A stretch of DNA of 64,000 nucleotides from an uncultured Bacteroidales bacterium (GCA_944322815.1 CALUQB010000004.1:53434-117433), one strand, 5' to 3'; shown: positions 15,569 through 25,172, counted from the stretch's first letter. Made by a program: numbers and translations. The notes: generated from the sequence alone by a model not told the origin.

Positions 15569-16570
15569 CTATTTCAGCAAATGTCTGCGAGCCTTCCTTT
15601 CTCCTATGAGCATCTCCACGGCCAGGAAGACCAGTGCAATGGCAAAGAAATACATGAACTGTTCATCGAATTCCTCGAAGACAACCGAACTGAACATTTC
15701 TTCGTCCATCTTCCTGATATCGTCCACTATCGGATTCAGGCCGAATTCGCTCATCCCGGCCCTGACATAGGCGCCTTTTCCTGCCGAAGCTATGTCACGC
15801 AACACTTTCTCGTCCAGTTTGGAAACTACGATATTCCCGTCCTTGTCCTTGAGAAGCTCGCCATGATACGGTATCGGTTTTCCTTCAGGAGAGCCTACCC
15901 CGATAGTAAAGACCTTTATCCCCATCTCGGCAGCCTGTCTGGCTACAGCGACAGGATCATCCTCATGATTCTCGCCGTCAGTGATGACTATTATGACACG
16001 GCTGCGCTCGCTCTGGTTGCTGAAGCTCCTGATACATGTCATCAGAGCCTCACCCAGCGCTGTTCCCTGGATAGGTACCGACTCTGTGTTTATGCTGTTA
16101 AGGAACATCTTTGCCGATGCATAATCAGTAGTGACAGGAAGCTGTACGAAAGACGTCCCGGCGAAAACCACCAGACCGATCCTGTCATCCCTCAATTTGT
16201 CCACGAGACTGGATATGGCCAGCTTGGCCCTCTCCAGACGATTCGGAGAATAATCTTCGGCCATCATGGAATTCGACACATCCAGGGCAATCATGATTTC
16301 GACACCCTTTATATTCCTTTCCTTCAGCTTCGCACCTATCTGAGGCCGTGAAAGTCCTATGATGAAAAAGAAGAAAGCCAGAGCGAAGAGCGTTACCCGT
16401 ACCCATCCTTTCGATGCCGACACGGACGGCATCAGCTCCTTGACCAGAACCGGATCACCCAGTTTCGCCAGCCGTCTTTTCCTGAAATGCCTCATCACGG
16501 CATAAGCTACAAAGAAAAGCGGCACCAGCAAAAGAAGAATCAGATATTGAGCTTGAGCAAAATTAATCAT
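15569..16570 (-). CDS. batB: BatB, von Willebrand factor A domain membrane protein
   Basis: A 333-residue inner-membrane protein. Two N-terminal membrane segments (residues about 8-26 and 55-75) are followed by a VWA domain with an intact metal-ion-dependent adhesion site: DVSNSMM, then the Thr in FVQLPVTTD, and ITDGENHEDD. A C-terminal segment (about 307-324) returns to the membrane. Spacing and neighbours (batA upstream, batC downstream) identify it. VWA proteins in these clusters are thought to work with the MoxR ATPase on periplasmic or envelope protein complexes; the molecular role is not established. Confidence 0.93.
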   Translation of the reverse strand: MINFAQAQYLILLLLVPLFFVAYAVMRHFRKRRLAKLGDPVLVKELMPSVSASKGWVRVTLFALAFFFFIIGLSRPQIGAKLKERNIKGVEIMIALDVSNSMMAEDYSPNRLERAKLAISSLVDKLRDDRIGLVVFAGTSFVQLPVTTDYASAKMFLNSINTESVPIQGTALGEALMTCIRSFSNQSERSRVIIVITDGENHEDDPVAVARQAAEMGIKVFTIGVGSPEGKPIPYHGELLKDKDGNIVVSKLDEKVLRDIASAGKGAYVRAGMSEFGLNPIVDDIRKMDEEMFSSVVFEEFDEQFMYFFAIALVFLAVEMLIGERKARRHLLK

Positions 16571-16635
16571 AAGCCTACCGTAAGTTCGATATATTCAATA
16601 TATTCGTTATACTTCAGAAGATGAATCCTTTCGGA

Positions 16636-17622
16636 TCATGGCAGCCGTCTCAGGACAAACACCCTGAAAATGAATTCAAGAAGCAAGGCAGCCAGTGCCA
16701 CCAAGGCGTATTTTCCGAAAAGTTCCCGGTAAACAGGAAAACTATCTACAGTAGTCTTCACTTTTTCCATCTTGTTGATCTCGCTGTAGATTTCCATGAG
16801 CTTTGTATTGTCCGTAGCCCTGAAATACTGTCCGCCTGTAGTTTCGGCGATCTCTTTCAGGAGATCTTCGTCTATCTCCACCTGGACCTTCTGTATATCC
16901 ACACCCCACGGAGTCATCACGGGATACGGCGCCATACCTCTGGCCCCGACACCGATAGTGTACACCCTCACTCCGTATGTCTTCGCTATCTGGGCGGCCA
17001 TCTGTGGCGTGATCTCGCCGGCGTTGTTCACTCCGTCAGTCAGCAATATGACCACGCGGCTCCTGGCATCGGAATCCTTCATCCTCGCCACTGCGGTAGC
17101 GAGACCGTTGCCGATGGCTGTACCGTCCTCTATCAGGTCAGTCTGGACTTCCTTCATCAGATTTATCAGAGTAGACCTGTCTGTAGTCATAGGACACTGG
17201 GTAAAGCTTTCCCCCGCGAATACGACTATGCCTATCCTGTCATACGGACGCTGGGCGATAAATTCTATCGCAATATCTTTCGCGGCGCTGAGCCTGTCGG
17301 GAGTAAAGTCCCTCGCAAGCATACTGGTGGATACGTCCATCGCCAGCATGATATCTATTCCTTCCGAATCCACCCTTTCGATCTCGCCGGCAGATCTCGG
17401 CCTGGCTATGGCGATGATGATCATCACCAGGGCCAGCGTCCTGAGAAGAAACGGGATATGCCTCAGTACTCCATATACGGATTTGCCGGACTTCTGCCAC
17501 GGTACTATGGTGGACACCCTCAGATGAGGGGCTCTCTGTCTCCATTCCAGATAAACATAGTGCAATATCAGAAGAAACGGCAGCAACTCAAGCCACAGCA
17601 ATCTTGGATATTCAAAAAACAT
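16636..17622 (-). CDS. batA: BatA, von Willebrand factor A domain membrane protein
   Basis: A 328-residue paralogue of BatB with the same layout: two N-terminal membrane segments (about 8-26 and 60-77), a VWA domain (DVSTSML, TQCPMTTDRS, LLTDGVNNAGE) and a C-terminal membrane helix near 308-325. All residues of the metal site are present. It starts 3 bp after the preceding membrane-protein gene ends and precedes batB by 65 bp. It probably forms a membrane complex with BatB and the MoxR ATPase encoded first in the unit. Confidence 0.93.
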   Translation of the reverse strand: MFFEYPRLLWLELLPFLLILHYVYLEWRQRAPHLRVSTIVPWQKSGKSVYGVLRHIPFLLRTLALVMIIIAIARPRSAGEIERVDSEGIDIMLAMDVSTSMLARDFTPDRLSAAKDIAIEFIAQRPYDRIGIVVFAGESFTQCPMTTDRSTLINLMKEVQTDLIEDGTAIGNGLATAVARMKDSDARSRVVILLTDGVNNAGEITPQMAAQIAKTYGVRVYTIGVGARGMAPYPVMTPWGVDIQKVQVEIDEDLLKEIAETTGGQYFRATDNTKLMEIYSEINKMEKVKTTVDSFPVYRELFGKYALVALAALLLEFIFRVFVLRRLP

Positions 17623-17625
17623 GGC

Positions 17626-18705
17626 CTATACCTCCTCTTTCCTGTCCAGCGGCTTCGCTACCGCTGCATCCTGCCCCTTCCCCGATGAAGTTCCGTCCGT
17701 CCCTGCGGACTCCGCATCCAGTTCCTCCTGATAGGTCATGGTCACGAACTTCACGGCAGAAGGAACTGCAGAAGCATTTTCCTGCTGCGATGCCACATAT
17801 TTTGCAAATTTCACATAATCGGCCCTTTCAAAGAGGTCTTTTGCCTCCTCGTACAGGTCCGGCCTGATATCCCGGCCTTTAAGGCTGTCGAAAATTTCCT
17901 TGGTAGTCATCTCCATGGCTGATACTCCGTACCTGGAAACAATATACTCCCTGAGAGCGTCCGTTATACCTGAATAAAACGACTTCTGCTTCTCCGGAGC
18001 CCAGAAAGAATCACCTCTGAACTTGTCCAGCTTTCTCAACGCCTTGATATGGGCTGGCTCCCTTCCTGCCTCAGCTTCCGACTTCTTCCTGAAATATTTC
18101 CGGGTGAGGTATATGGCCAGCAATACGATGAGAACCAAGGCCAGGGCACCGGCAAGATACGGAAAGACTTCTCGGAATTCCACAGGATACTGGATCTGGC
18201 CTTTTATATCATGAATCTGAAAGGTAGCCGTATCCACCGGCATAGTCCTTACATCCAGAACCTTCGGTGCGAAAGCCAGAGTATCGGCAACCCCGTCCGG
18301 AGAGATTCTGACGATATACACAGGAGGCAGTTCATATTTACCCTCATCGAAAGACGTGATCGTCACGCTTCCCCTTATGTCCAGCTTTGACGGAGCCTTT
18401 CTGCGCCCCTTATGCACCTCCACGGTGTCCAGAGACCACGGAGAAACTATCTCCACTCCGGGACAGAATCCTTCCGAATAGTCAGGAAACATGAAATCAG
18501 TCCCCTCTTTCACATCCTTGAGTTCGAAACCGTACCTCAACTGATCCGCCACCAGCACGGAATCACGGGGCTGGAGCTGCTCGAGGAAAGCTTCCCCTGC
18601 CGGCACCACCGATGTCGAATCCTGGGCATGCACCGGCTGGGACAGCAGGACCGGACCAGCCAGCATCAGTGCAAGCATAGATATTCTGATATTTTCGAAA
18701 AACAT
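17626..18705 (-). CDS. Bat-cluster membrane protein of unknown function
   Basis: A 359-residue protein with an N-terminal signal peptide (residues about 8-28), a periplasmic beta-rich part (SVTITSFDEGKYELPPVYIV, LDVRTMPVDT), one membrane helix (about 182-200, YLAGALALVLIVLLAIYL) and a basic cytoplasmic tail with KALRKLDKFRGD and YVSRYGVSAMEMTTKEIF motifs. That cytoplasmic part resembles the tails of BatD and DUF4381-type proteins. It occupies the slot between the DUF58 gene and batA seen in many Bacteroidota clusters. It starts 1 bp after the DUF58 stop, so translation is probably coupled. Confidence 0.8.
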   Translation of the reverse strand: MFFENIRISMLALMLAGPVLLSQPVHAQDSTSVVPAGEAFLEQLQPRDSVLVADQLRYGFELKDVKEGTDFMFPDYSEGFCPGVEIVSPWSLDTVEVHKGRRKAPSKLDIRGSVTITSFDEGKYELPPVYIVRISPDGVADTLAFAPKVLDVRTMPVDTATFQIHDIKGQIQYPVEFREVFPYLAGALALVLIVLLAIYLTRKYFRKKSEAEAGREPAHIKALRKLDKFRGDSFWAPEKQKSFYSGITDALREYIVSRYGVSAMEMTTKEIFDSLKGRDIRPDLYEEAKDLFERADYVKFAKYVASQQENASAVPSAVKFVTMTYQEELDAESAGTDGTSSGKGQDAAVAKPLDRKEEV

Positions 18706-18706
18706 A

Positions 18707-19597
18707 TTATCTTGTTTGGAAGAAGGCCATCAGACCTTTTACATAATCGCTGTCGGTGGATATGCTGACATTGTCCACCTTGTATTTCATAAAGAGCCGT
18801 GAAGCTGCCGCCGACAAGTCGGCAAACCATTTGGCGTATGCGGTTCGCATCTTCCTGTCGGAAGTATTTATCCACGCGGTCTCCATGGTTTCGGAATCCT
18901 TCACATGCACGAGCCCTACATCAGGGAGAATCCTTTCACGCGGGTCATGCACCTCTATGACCGACAGGTCGTGCCTGTTCACAGCCACTTTCAGGGCATC
19001 TTCGTAATTCGGGTTTCCTGCCCTGTCCGCATCGAGGAGATCGGACAGAAGGAAAGCCGTACATCTCTTCTTGATGGCATTCGTGAGAAAACGCAACGCC
19101 CCTCCGATGTCCGTTCCGTTATGTTCAGGCTCGAACTCGAGAATCTCCCGGATGATATGAAGCAGATGACTCCTGCCTTTCTTGGGCGGGATGAACTTCT
19201 CCACCCTGTCACTGAAAAACAGAGCACCGACCTTGTCATTGTTTATGATGGCCGAAAACGAAAGCACCGCCGCTATCTCGGCTATCATATCCCTCTTGTT
19301 CTGGCCGGACGTACCGAAAAGCCCCGAGCGGCTGATATCTATCAGCAGGACAACCGTCATCTCACGCTCCTCCTCGAAGACCTTTATATACGGAGAACGC
19401 ATTCTGGCCGTGACATTCCAGTCCATATTCCTGACATCGTCACCGAACTGATATTCCCTGACTTCACTGAAAGTCATGCCACGGCCCTTGAAAGCCGAAT
19501 GGTATTCTCCTGCAAAAATCTGATGCGAGAGAGCCTTGGTCCTGATCTCTATTTTCCTGACCTTTTTCAGAAGGTCATTTGCATCTTTCCTGTCCAT
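18707..19597 (-). CDS. DUF58 domain protein of the MoxR/Bat cluster
   Basis: A 296-residue DUF58 protein with no membrane segment. It shows the family core GRGMTFSEVREYQFGDDVRNMDWNVTAR and a VWA-like fold with LIDISRSGLFGT in place of the full metal site, then AFLLSDLLDAD. DUF58 proteins pair with MoxR AAA ATPases almost everywhere. Its ATG overlaps the moxR stop (TAATG), so the two are translationally coupled. The role is probably as adaptor or co-chaperone of the MoxR ATPase; this is family-level inference. Confidence 0.9.
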   Translation of the reverse strand: MDRKDANDLLKKVRKIEIRTKALSHQIFAGEYHSAFKGRGMTFSEVREYQFGDDVRNMDWNVTARMRSPYIKVFEEEREMTVVLLIDISRSGLFGTSGQNKRDMIAEIAAVLSFSAIINNDKVGALFFSDRVEKFIPPKKGRSHLLHIIREILEFEPEHNGTDIGGALRFLTNAIKKRCTAFLLSDLLDADRAGNPNYEDALKVAVNRHDLSVIEVHDPRERILPDVGLVHVKDSETMETAWINTSDRKMRTAYAKWFADLSAAASRLFMKYKVDNVSISTDSDYVKGLMAFFQTR

Positions 19598-20589
19598 TAT
19601 GGAACCTCTACCGCATTTATGATCTCAGCTATGATATTCTCCGGTGTGACATTCTCAGCCTCGGCTTCGTATGTCAATCCTATCCTGTGACGCAGTACCT
19701 CGTTGCAGACGGCCCTGACATCCTCAGGAATCACATAACCTCTTCTCTTGATGAAGGCATAGGCTTTGGAAGCCATGGAAAGCGAAATGCTGGCTCTCGG
19801 AGAACCGCCGTATGCTATCAGATCCGAAAGTTTTCCGAGACCGTAGTCGGCAGGTGTCCTGGTGGCATATACCAGGTCCACGATATACCTTTCTATCTTC
19901 TCGTCCATATATACGTCACGGACCACTTCGCGGGCCTTGATGATATCCTCAGGTTTAAGCACCGGCGAAGCTTTCGGGAAAGTACCGGAATTGTTCATCC
20001 TGACTATGAGCTTCTCCTCCTCTTTCTTAGGATAGCTGACCACTACCTTCAACATGAAACGGTCGACCTGGGCCTCGGGTAGAGGATAGGTACCTTCCTG
20101 CTCTATGGGATTCTGGGTCGCCATCACCAGGAAAGGCTCTGGCAGCCTGAAAGTTTCGTCACCGATAGTCACCTGCCGTTCCTGCATGGCTTCCAGCAGG
20201 GCTGACTGGACCTTGGCCGGAGACCTGTTGATCTCATCGGCAAGAACGAAATTCGCGAAAACGGGACCTTTCCTGATCTGGAACTGCTCGCTCTTCTGTG
20301 AATAAATGAGAGTTCCTATCACATCGGCAGGCAGGAGATCCGGAGTAAACTGGATTCTGCTGAATTTGGCGTCTATAGCAGATGCCATAGTATTGATCGC
20401 CAGGGTCTTGGCAAGTCCCGGAACACCTTCCAGCAATATATGGCCGTTAGCCAGAAGTCCGATCAGCAGATTTTCCACCAGCTGTTTCTGTCCGACTATG
20501 ACCTTGTTCATCTCCATTGTGAGAATATCCACAAAAGAACTTTCCTGCTGGATACGGTCATTCAATTCCTTGATGTTTATATTGTCCAT
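19597..20589 (-). CDS. MoxR family AAA+ ATPase
   Basis: A 330-residue AAA+ ATPase of the MoxR type. Walker A reads GVPGLAKT (Ala-Lys instead of Gly-Lys, normal for the family), Walker B VLADEINRSP, sensor 1 VMATQNPIEQEGTYPLPEAQ, arginine finger region QVDRFMLKV and sensor 2 GGSPRASISL. MoxR proteins act as chaperones that assemble or insert metal centres or activate VWA partners, here DUF58, BatA and BatB. It is first in the unit, behind a -7 box at 20623-20630, and divergent from truA. Confidence 0.95.
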   Translation of the reverse strand: MDNINIKELNDRIQQESSFVDILTMEMNKVIVGQKQLVENLLIGLLANGHILLEGVPGLAKTLAINTMASAIDAKFSRIQFTPDLLPADVIGTLIYSQKSEQFQIRKGPVFANFVLADEINRSPAKVQSALLEAMQERQVTIGDETFRLPEPFLVMATQNPIEQEGTYPLPEAQVDRFMLKVVVSYPKKEEEKLIVRMNNSGTFPKASPVLKPEDIIKAREVVRDVYMDEKIERYIVDLVYATRTPADYGLGKLSDLIAYGGSPRASISLSMASKAYAFIKRRGYVIPEDVRAVCNEVLRHRIGLTYEAEAENVTPENIIAEIINAVEVP

Positions 20590-20603
20590 AAAATATTAAT
20601 ATT

Positions 20604-20611
20604 TATTTTTG
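20604..20611 (+). promoter_or_regulatory. -7 box of truA
   Basis: TATTTTTG matches TAnnTTTG. Transcription would start near 20618, consistent with the truA ATG at 20651. Confidence 0.5.
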
Positions 20612-20622
20612 CACACAAACTA

Positions 20623-20630
20623 CAAATTTA
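20623..20630 (-). promoter_or_regulatory. -7 box of the moxR-bat unit
   Basis: Minus-strand TAAATTTG matches TAnnTTTG, about 34 nt before the moxR ATG; it lies interleaved with the divergent truA promoter. Confidence 0.5.
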
Positions 20631-20650
20631 ATCAATATTCCTTTACGTCA

Positions 20651-21436
20651 ATGCGATATTTCATAAGACTCTCCTACAACGGGACCGGCTTCTGCGGCTG
20701 GCAGATCCAGCCGAATGGCATCACCGTCCAGGAGTCTCTGGAAAGGGCGCTTTCCCTGGCACTTGGAACCGGTATCAAAGTCACCGGAGCAGGCCGTACG
20801 GATACTGCCGTGAATGCAGTGAACTACATCGCCCATTTCGATGCGGAAGACACGCTGATTCCAGAGCCGGGGGCCTTGGGATACAAATTAAATGCCATCT
20901 TGGGTAAAGGAATCATAGTCCACGAGATAGCACGTGCAGACGATGATTTTCACGCCAGATTTTCAGCCACATCCAGAGAATACCGTTATTTCATTCACAG
21001 GAAAAAAGATCCCTTCATGTGGAATTTCTCCTGGTTCTGCAAGTTCGGACTGGACATGGACATGATGAACAGTGCCGCCTTGTTCCTGAAAGGGACACAC
21101 GATTTCAGCTGCTTCGAAAAAAAAGGAGGGAACAACAGGACATCAGTCTGCACCGTTTATGAAGCCGGATGGAAAACCTACATTCCCGGTCATGCAACCT
21201 TGCTCGGATATCCATGCGAAGACGGGGACTATCTGGTCTTCACTGTCAGGGCTGACAGGTTTCTCAGGAACATGGTCAGAGCCATGGTCGGCTCTCTCGT
21301 GGAAGTGGGCCGGGGAAAGCACGATCCGGAATGGATAAGGCAGCTCATGGAAGGCGGCATACGTTCCGATGCCGGAGAATCCGTACCTGCACATGCCCTC
21401 TTTTTGAACAAAGTGGAGTATTGGCACAGAGATTGA
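20651..21436 (+). CDS. truA: tRNA pseudouridine(38-40) synthase TruA
   Basis: A 261-residue enzyme that makes pseudouridine at positions 38-40 of the tRNA anticodon arm. It begins MRYFIRLSYNGTGFCGWQIQ as expected and has the catalytic Asp in GRTDTAVNA, the ARFSATSREYRYFI motif and the C-terminal DRFLRNMVRAMVGSLVEVG. The start at 20651 is the canonical one and lies after the inferred transcription start; earlier in-frame codons are excluded. It stands alone on the plus strand, 84 bp before lon. Confidence 0.97.
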   Translation: MRYFIRLSYNGTGFCGWQIQPNGITVQESLERALSLALGTGIKVTGAGRTDTAVNAVNYIAHFDAEDTLIPEPGALGYKLNAILGKGIIVHEIARADDDFHARFSATSREYRYFIHRKKDPFMWNFSWFCKFGLDMDMMNSAALFLKGTHDFSCFEKKGGNNRTSVCTVYEAGWKTYIPGHATLLGYPCEDGDYLVFTVRADRFLRNMVRAMVGSLVEVGRGKHDPEWIRQLMEGGIRSDAGESVPAHALFLNKVEYWHRD

Positions 21437-21471
21437 CCAGTACTTGCTCCGCTTGAAAACGGCCTGCCATG

Positions 21472-21486
21472 CTGACAAATTGTCAG
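21472..21486. promoter_or_regulatory. perfect palindrome in the lon upstream region
   Basis: CTGACAA-A-TTGTCAG is a 15-bp perfect palindrome 35 bp before the lon ATG, in a gap with no clear TAnnTTTG box. Its position suggests an operator or a dedicated stress promoter element. Confidence 0.45.
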
Positions 21487-21520
21487 TAGGGGCCGCCAAA
21501 CGAAAAGGAAACGTATAATT

Positions 21521-23920
21521 ATGAAGGAATTCAAAGACATTTTATCTCCATCCGGCACTGAAGTGAACATCATACCGGTACTGCAGGGGGACGGATTCAT
21601 GAAAATAGACGAGTCAGAACTCCCTGACTCCCTCCCGTTGCTTGCACTGAGGAATGCCGTACTGTTTCCAGGGACAATATACCCTATTACCATAGGTAGA
21701 GAAAAATCCATTAAACTCATCGAGGATGCGGAAAAGAACAATGCCTTTATCGGCGCCGTACCTCAGAATGACATATCAGTCGAAGATCCCCGGAAAGAAG
21801 ACCTGTACCAGTTCGGTACGGTAGCCAAGATACTGAAGACACTGGAGATGCCAGACGGTACCATCACCGCCATCCTCCAGGGATTCAAGAGATTCAGTCT
21901 GGATGCCGTGACAGAATACGAGCCATACATGCTCGGTCTCGTCCACTACCTCAACGATACCGCACCCGACAACAGTGACAAAAATGTCAGGATGATAGCG
22001 GAATCGCTGAAAGAGAAGGCGATTTCCATCATACGGATGTCGTCATTCGTATCGAAAGAAGCTACCTCTGCCCTGAAATCCATAGACGGGTTCGAGTTTC
22101 TGGTGAATTTCATCGCCACCACGATAGAAGTGGACAATTTCGATGACAAGATCCAGCTTCTCCAGTACGGAGATCTGAAACAGAGGGCCATGAAACTTCT
22201 GGCCGTGCTTGACACCCAGATCGAACTTCTGAAAATCAAGCAGGACATAAACCAGAAGGTGAAGATGGAAATCGACCAGCAGCAGAGGGAATACTATCTG
22301 AACAGCCAGCTGAAAACGATCCAGGAAGAACTCGGAATGGACGAAATGGAAGATTTCGAAAAGTTCCGCGCCAGAGCCGAGGAAAAGATGTGGCCTGCCG
22401 CTGTCCAGGAAATATTCGAGAAGGAAATGGCCAAGCTCGAAAGATACAACCCGAGTTCTCCGGACTACAGCATACAGTACAACTATATCCAGTTCATGCT
22501 GGATTTGCCTTGGGGAGAGATGTCTCAGGACAATCTGGACCTGAAACATGCACAGAAAATTCTGGACGAGGATCACTTCGGCCTGGAAAACGTGAAGGAA
22601 AGAATCATAGAGTATCTGGCGGTCCTGAAACTCAAAGGTGACATGAAATCTCCGATTCTCTGCCTGTACGGTCCTCCGGGAGTCGGAAAGACCAGTCTGG
22701 GCAAATCCATTGCGCGTGCGCTCGGAAGGAAATATGTCAGGATCGCCCTTGGCGGAGTACATGACGAATCGGAAATCAGAGGACACAGGAAGACATATAT
22801 CGGAGCATTGCCCGGAAGGATCCTGAATGCCATCAACAGGGCCGGGACCTCGAATCCCGTCATCGTGCTGGACGAAATAGACAAGCTAAGCACAGACATC
22901 AAGGGTGACCCGTCATCGGCATTGCTGGAGGCGCTGGATCCTGAACAGAACACGACATTCCATGACAACTATCTGGACATCGACTACGACCTGTCGAACG
23001 TTCTGTTCCTGACCACAGCGAATACCACGGCCACTATCCAGCCTGCCCTGCGCGACAGGATGGAAATGATAAACGTCACGGGATATCTGGCTGAGGAAAA
23101 GATGTCCATAGCCAAGGACTACCTGATACCGCGGCAGCTGAAAGAACACGGACTGGACAAGAAACAGCTGCGTATCGACAAGAGTTGCCTGGAGAAAATC
23201 ATAAGCGACTACACCCATGAGTCAGGCGTCCGTGGTCTGGAAAAGCAGATCGCCAAGATAGCCAGGGTGACAGCCAAGAAGATAGCTCTCGAAGAGGAGT
23301 ATCCGAAAGTCCTGAAAAAGGAAAACCTGAAGGAATACCTGGGACTGCCGACAGCGTTCCACGACATGCAGAAAGGCAATGAAGCCCCTGGAGTAGTGAC
23401 CGGGCTGGCATGGACTGAACTGGGAGGAGAGATACTCTTCATAGAAAGTTCCATCAGCAAGGGCAAGGGAAACCTCTCCATGACAGGCAATCTGGGCGAT
23501 GTGATGAAAGAATCGGCCACCATTGCCTACCAGTATATAAAGGCCCATCCGGAAATCGCCGGTATCACGTCCGACGAATTCGCCGAGAAGGACATCCACA
23601 TCCACGTACCTGAAGGTGCTGTACCTAAAGACGGACCTTCGGCTGGTATCACGATGGTCAGCTCGATGATTTCCGCCCTGAGAAAACAGCAGGTCAAAAG
23701 CGGCATAGCCATGACCGGAGAAATGACACTGAGGGGCCGGGTACTTCCTGTCGGAGGCATAAAAGAGAAGATTCTGGCTGCAAAAAGGGCAGGAATACAC
23801 ACCATCATCATTTCGGAAGAAAACAGAAAGGACATAGAGGATATCAAGGAAATCTATGTCAAAGGTCTGACTTTCGTCTACGTGAAGACCATTGACGATG
23901 TCATAGACTGCATATTCTGA
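21521..23920 (+). CDS. lon: ATP-dependent protease Lon
   Basis: A 799-residue LonA protease for damaged and regulatory proteins. The N-terminal substrate-binding domain (LPLLALRNAVLFPGTIYPITIGR) and coiled-coil region are followed by the AAA+ module (Walker A GPPGVGKTSLGKS, Walker B VIVLDEIDKL, sensor FLTTANT) and the protease domain with the Ser-Lys dyad (PKDGPSAGITM and the Lys of GGIKEKILAAKRAG). Length is normal and all catalytic residues are present. The upstream palindrome is a candidate heat or stress control site. A strong terminator follows 10 bp past the stop. Confidence 0.98.
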   Translation: MKEFKDILSPSGTEVNIIPVLQGDGFMKIDESELPDSLPLLALRNAVLFPGTIYPITIGREKSIKLIEDAEKNNAFIGAVPQNDISVEDPRKEDLYQFGTVAKILKTLEMPDGTITAILQGFKRFSLDAVTEYEPYMLGLVHYLNDTAPDNSDKNVRMIAESLKEKAISIIRMSSFVSKEATSALKSIDGFEFLVNFIATTIEVDNFDDKIQLLQYGDLKQRAMKLLAVLDTQIELLKIKQDINQKVKMEIDQQQREYYLNSQLKTIQEELGMDEMEDFEKFRARAEEKMWPAAVQEIFEKEMAKLERYNPSSPDYSIQYNYIQFMLDLPWGEMSQDNLDLKHAQKILDEDHFGLENVKERIIEYLAVLKLKGDMKSPILCLYGPPGVGKTSLGKSIARALGRKYVRIALGGVHDESEIRGHRKTYIGALPGRILNAINRAGTSNPVIVLDEIDKLSTDIKGDPSSALLEALDPEQNTTFHDNYLDIDYDLSNVLFLTTANTTATIQPALRDRMEMINVTGYLAEEKMSIAKDYLIPRQLKEHGLDKKQLRIDKSCLEKIISDYTHESGVRGLEKQIAKIARVTAKKIALEEEYPKVLKKENLKEYLGLPTAFHDMQKGNEAPGVVTGLAWTELGGEILFIESSISKGKGNLSMTGNLGDVMKESATIAYQYIKAHPEIAGITSDEFAEKDIHIHVPEGAVPKDGPSAGITMVSSMISALRKQQVKSGIAMTGEMTLRGRVLPVGGIKEKILAAKRAGIHTIIISEENRKDIEDIKEIYVKGLTFVYVKTIDDVIDCIF

Positions 23921-23929
23921 CAGTATTGG

Positions 23930-23971
23930 AATTGCGGGTGAGCGGAAAACTCCGGTCACCCGCAATTTTTA
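23930..23971 (+). terminator. terminator after lon
   Basis: ATTGCGGGTGA...TCACCCGCAAT stem with extra CGG/CCG pairing inside, followed by TTTTATT. Confidence 0.8.
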
Positions 23972-24023
23972 TTGGACATCTCCTTATTTTTAACCAATTT
24001 TGTCCGAAACTTTCGGAACAGAA

Positions 24024-24692
24024 ATGAACGTAAAGATAGAACAGAGCTGGAAGGAAGCGCTTCAGGAAGAGTTCGGAAAACCGTACTTCGAATCCCTGGT
24101 ACGCTTCCTTCACCATGAAAAGGCTGCCGGAAAGACCATCTATCCTCCCGGACCGGCCATTTTCAGGGCATTCGAACTCACCCCTGCCGACAAGGTCAAG
24201 GTCGTGATACTCGGCCAGGACCCGTACCATGGGGCAGGACAGGCCATGGGACTCTCCTTTTCCGTACCGGACAACATACCTGCCCCGCCTTCACTGAAAA
24301 ATATCTTCAAGGAAATACATGATGATCTGGGCATCACCATGAGCGGCCGCCCCAATCTGGAAAAATGGGCCAGACAGGGGGTACTTCTGTTGAATGCCTC
24401 TCTCACAGTCCAGGCCGGAATGCCCAACTCACACAGCAACATAGGCTGGACGGAATTCACCGATGCCGTCATCCGCTGGCTTTCGGACCACAGGGATGGC
24501 ATAGTCTTCCTCCTGTGGGGCAGCTACGCCAGAGCCAAAAAGGAGCTTATAGACACCTCCAGGCATCACGTCCTGGAAGCCGCGCATCCGTCCCCTTTGG
24601 CTCGGAGAGCATTCTTCGGATGCAGACATTTCTCGAAAACAAACGAAATACTCGTCAGCGAAGGACTTTCACCTATCGACTGGCAACTGTAG
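24024..24692 (+). CDS. ung: uracil-DNA glycosylase
   Basis: A 222-residue family 1 uracil-DNA glycosylase that removes uracil from DNA. The catalytic water-activating Asp lies in GQDPYHGAGQAMGLSFSV; the uracil pocket Asn is in LLLNASLTV; the Leu intercalation loop with the catalytic His is AAHPSPLARRAFFGCRHFSKTNE. I start at the ATG at 24024 rather than an in-frame TTG at 24000, which lies next to a near-consensus -7 box (CAATTTTG). coaD follows after 3 bp, so ung, coaD and the thioredoxin-like gene are probably one operon. Confidence 0.97.
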   Translation: MNVKIEQSWKEALQEEFGKPYFESLVRFLHHEKAAGKTIYPPGPAIFRAFELTPADKVKVVILGQDPYHGAGQAMGLSFSVPDNIPAPPSLKNIFKEIHDDLGITMSGRPNLEKWARQGVLLLNASLTVQAGMPNSHSNIGWTEFTDAVIRWLSDHRDGIVFLLWGSYARAKKELIDTSRHHVLEAAHPSPLARRAFFGCRHFSKTNEILVSEGLSPIDWQL

Positions 24693-24695
24693 ACC

Positions 24696-25172
24696 ATGAA
24701 ACGCACAGCACTATTTCCAGGCTCATTCGACCCGTTTACCGCAGGTCATCTGAACATTCTCAAACGCGCGCTGGCCATGTTCGATGAAGTAGTCGTAGCC
24801 ATAGGCATAAACATCGACAAGAGAGGCCACTTTCCGACCGAACGCAAGATAGAAATCATCAGACAGGCCACGGCAGGACTCGAAGGGGTCAGCATCACGA
24901 AGTACGACAGTCTCACCGTCGACATCTGCCGCGAGCTGGGCATCAGACATATTGTCAGAGGTGTCAGGAACATGATCGACTTCGAGACGGAGCGCTCCAT
25001 AGCCGATGCAAACCGCAGGCTGGCTCCCGAGATAGACACTATCATCATCCCTACGGCCCAGGAATTCGCCCACATATCGTCGACTGCAGTCAGGGATCTC
25101 ATCAAGCACGGGGGCGACACCTCCCTTTTCATTCCGGAAAACGTCGACATGAAACTGCTCGAATCAGAATGA
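24696..25172 (+). CDS. coaD: phosphopantetheine adenylyltransferase
   Basis: A 158-residue enzyme for the fourth step of coenzyme A synthesis, joining 4'-phosphopantetheine and ATP to dephospho-CoA. The nucleotidyltransferase signature FPGSFDPFTAGHLNIL with the TxGH box, the RGVRNMIDFETE loop and the HISSTAVRDLI segment are all present. Length is standard. It begins 3 bp after ung and its stop overlaps the next ATG by 4 bp (ATGA), indicating coupled translation. Confidence 0.97.
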   Translation: MKRTALFPGSFDPFTAGHLNILKRALAMFDEVVVAIGINIDKRGHFPTERKIEIIRQATAGLEGVSITKYDSLTVDICRELGIRHIVRGVRNMIDFETERSIADANRRLAPEIDTIIIPTAQEFAHISSTAVRDLIKHGGDTSLFIPENVDMKLLESE

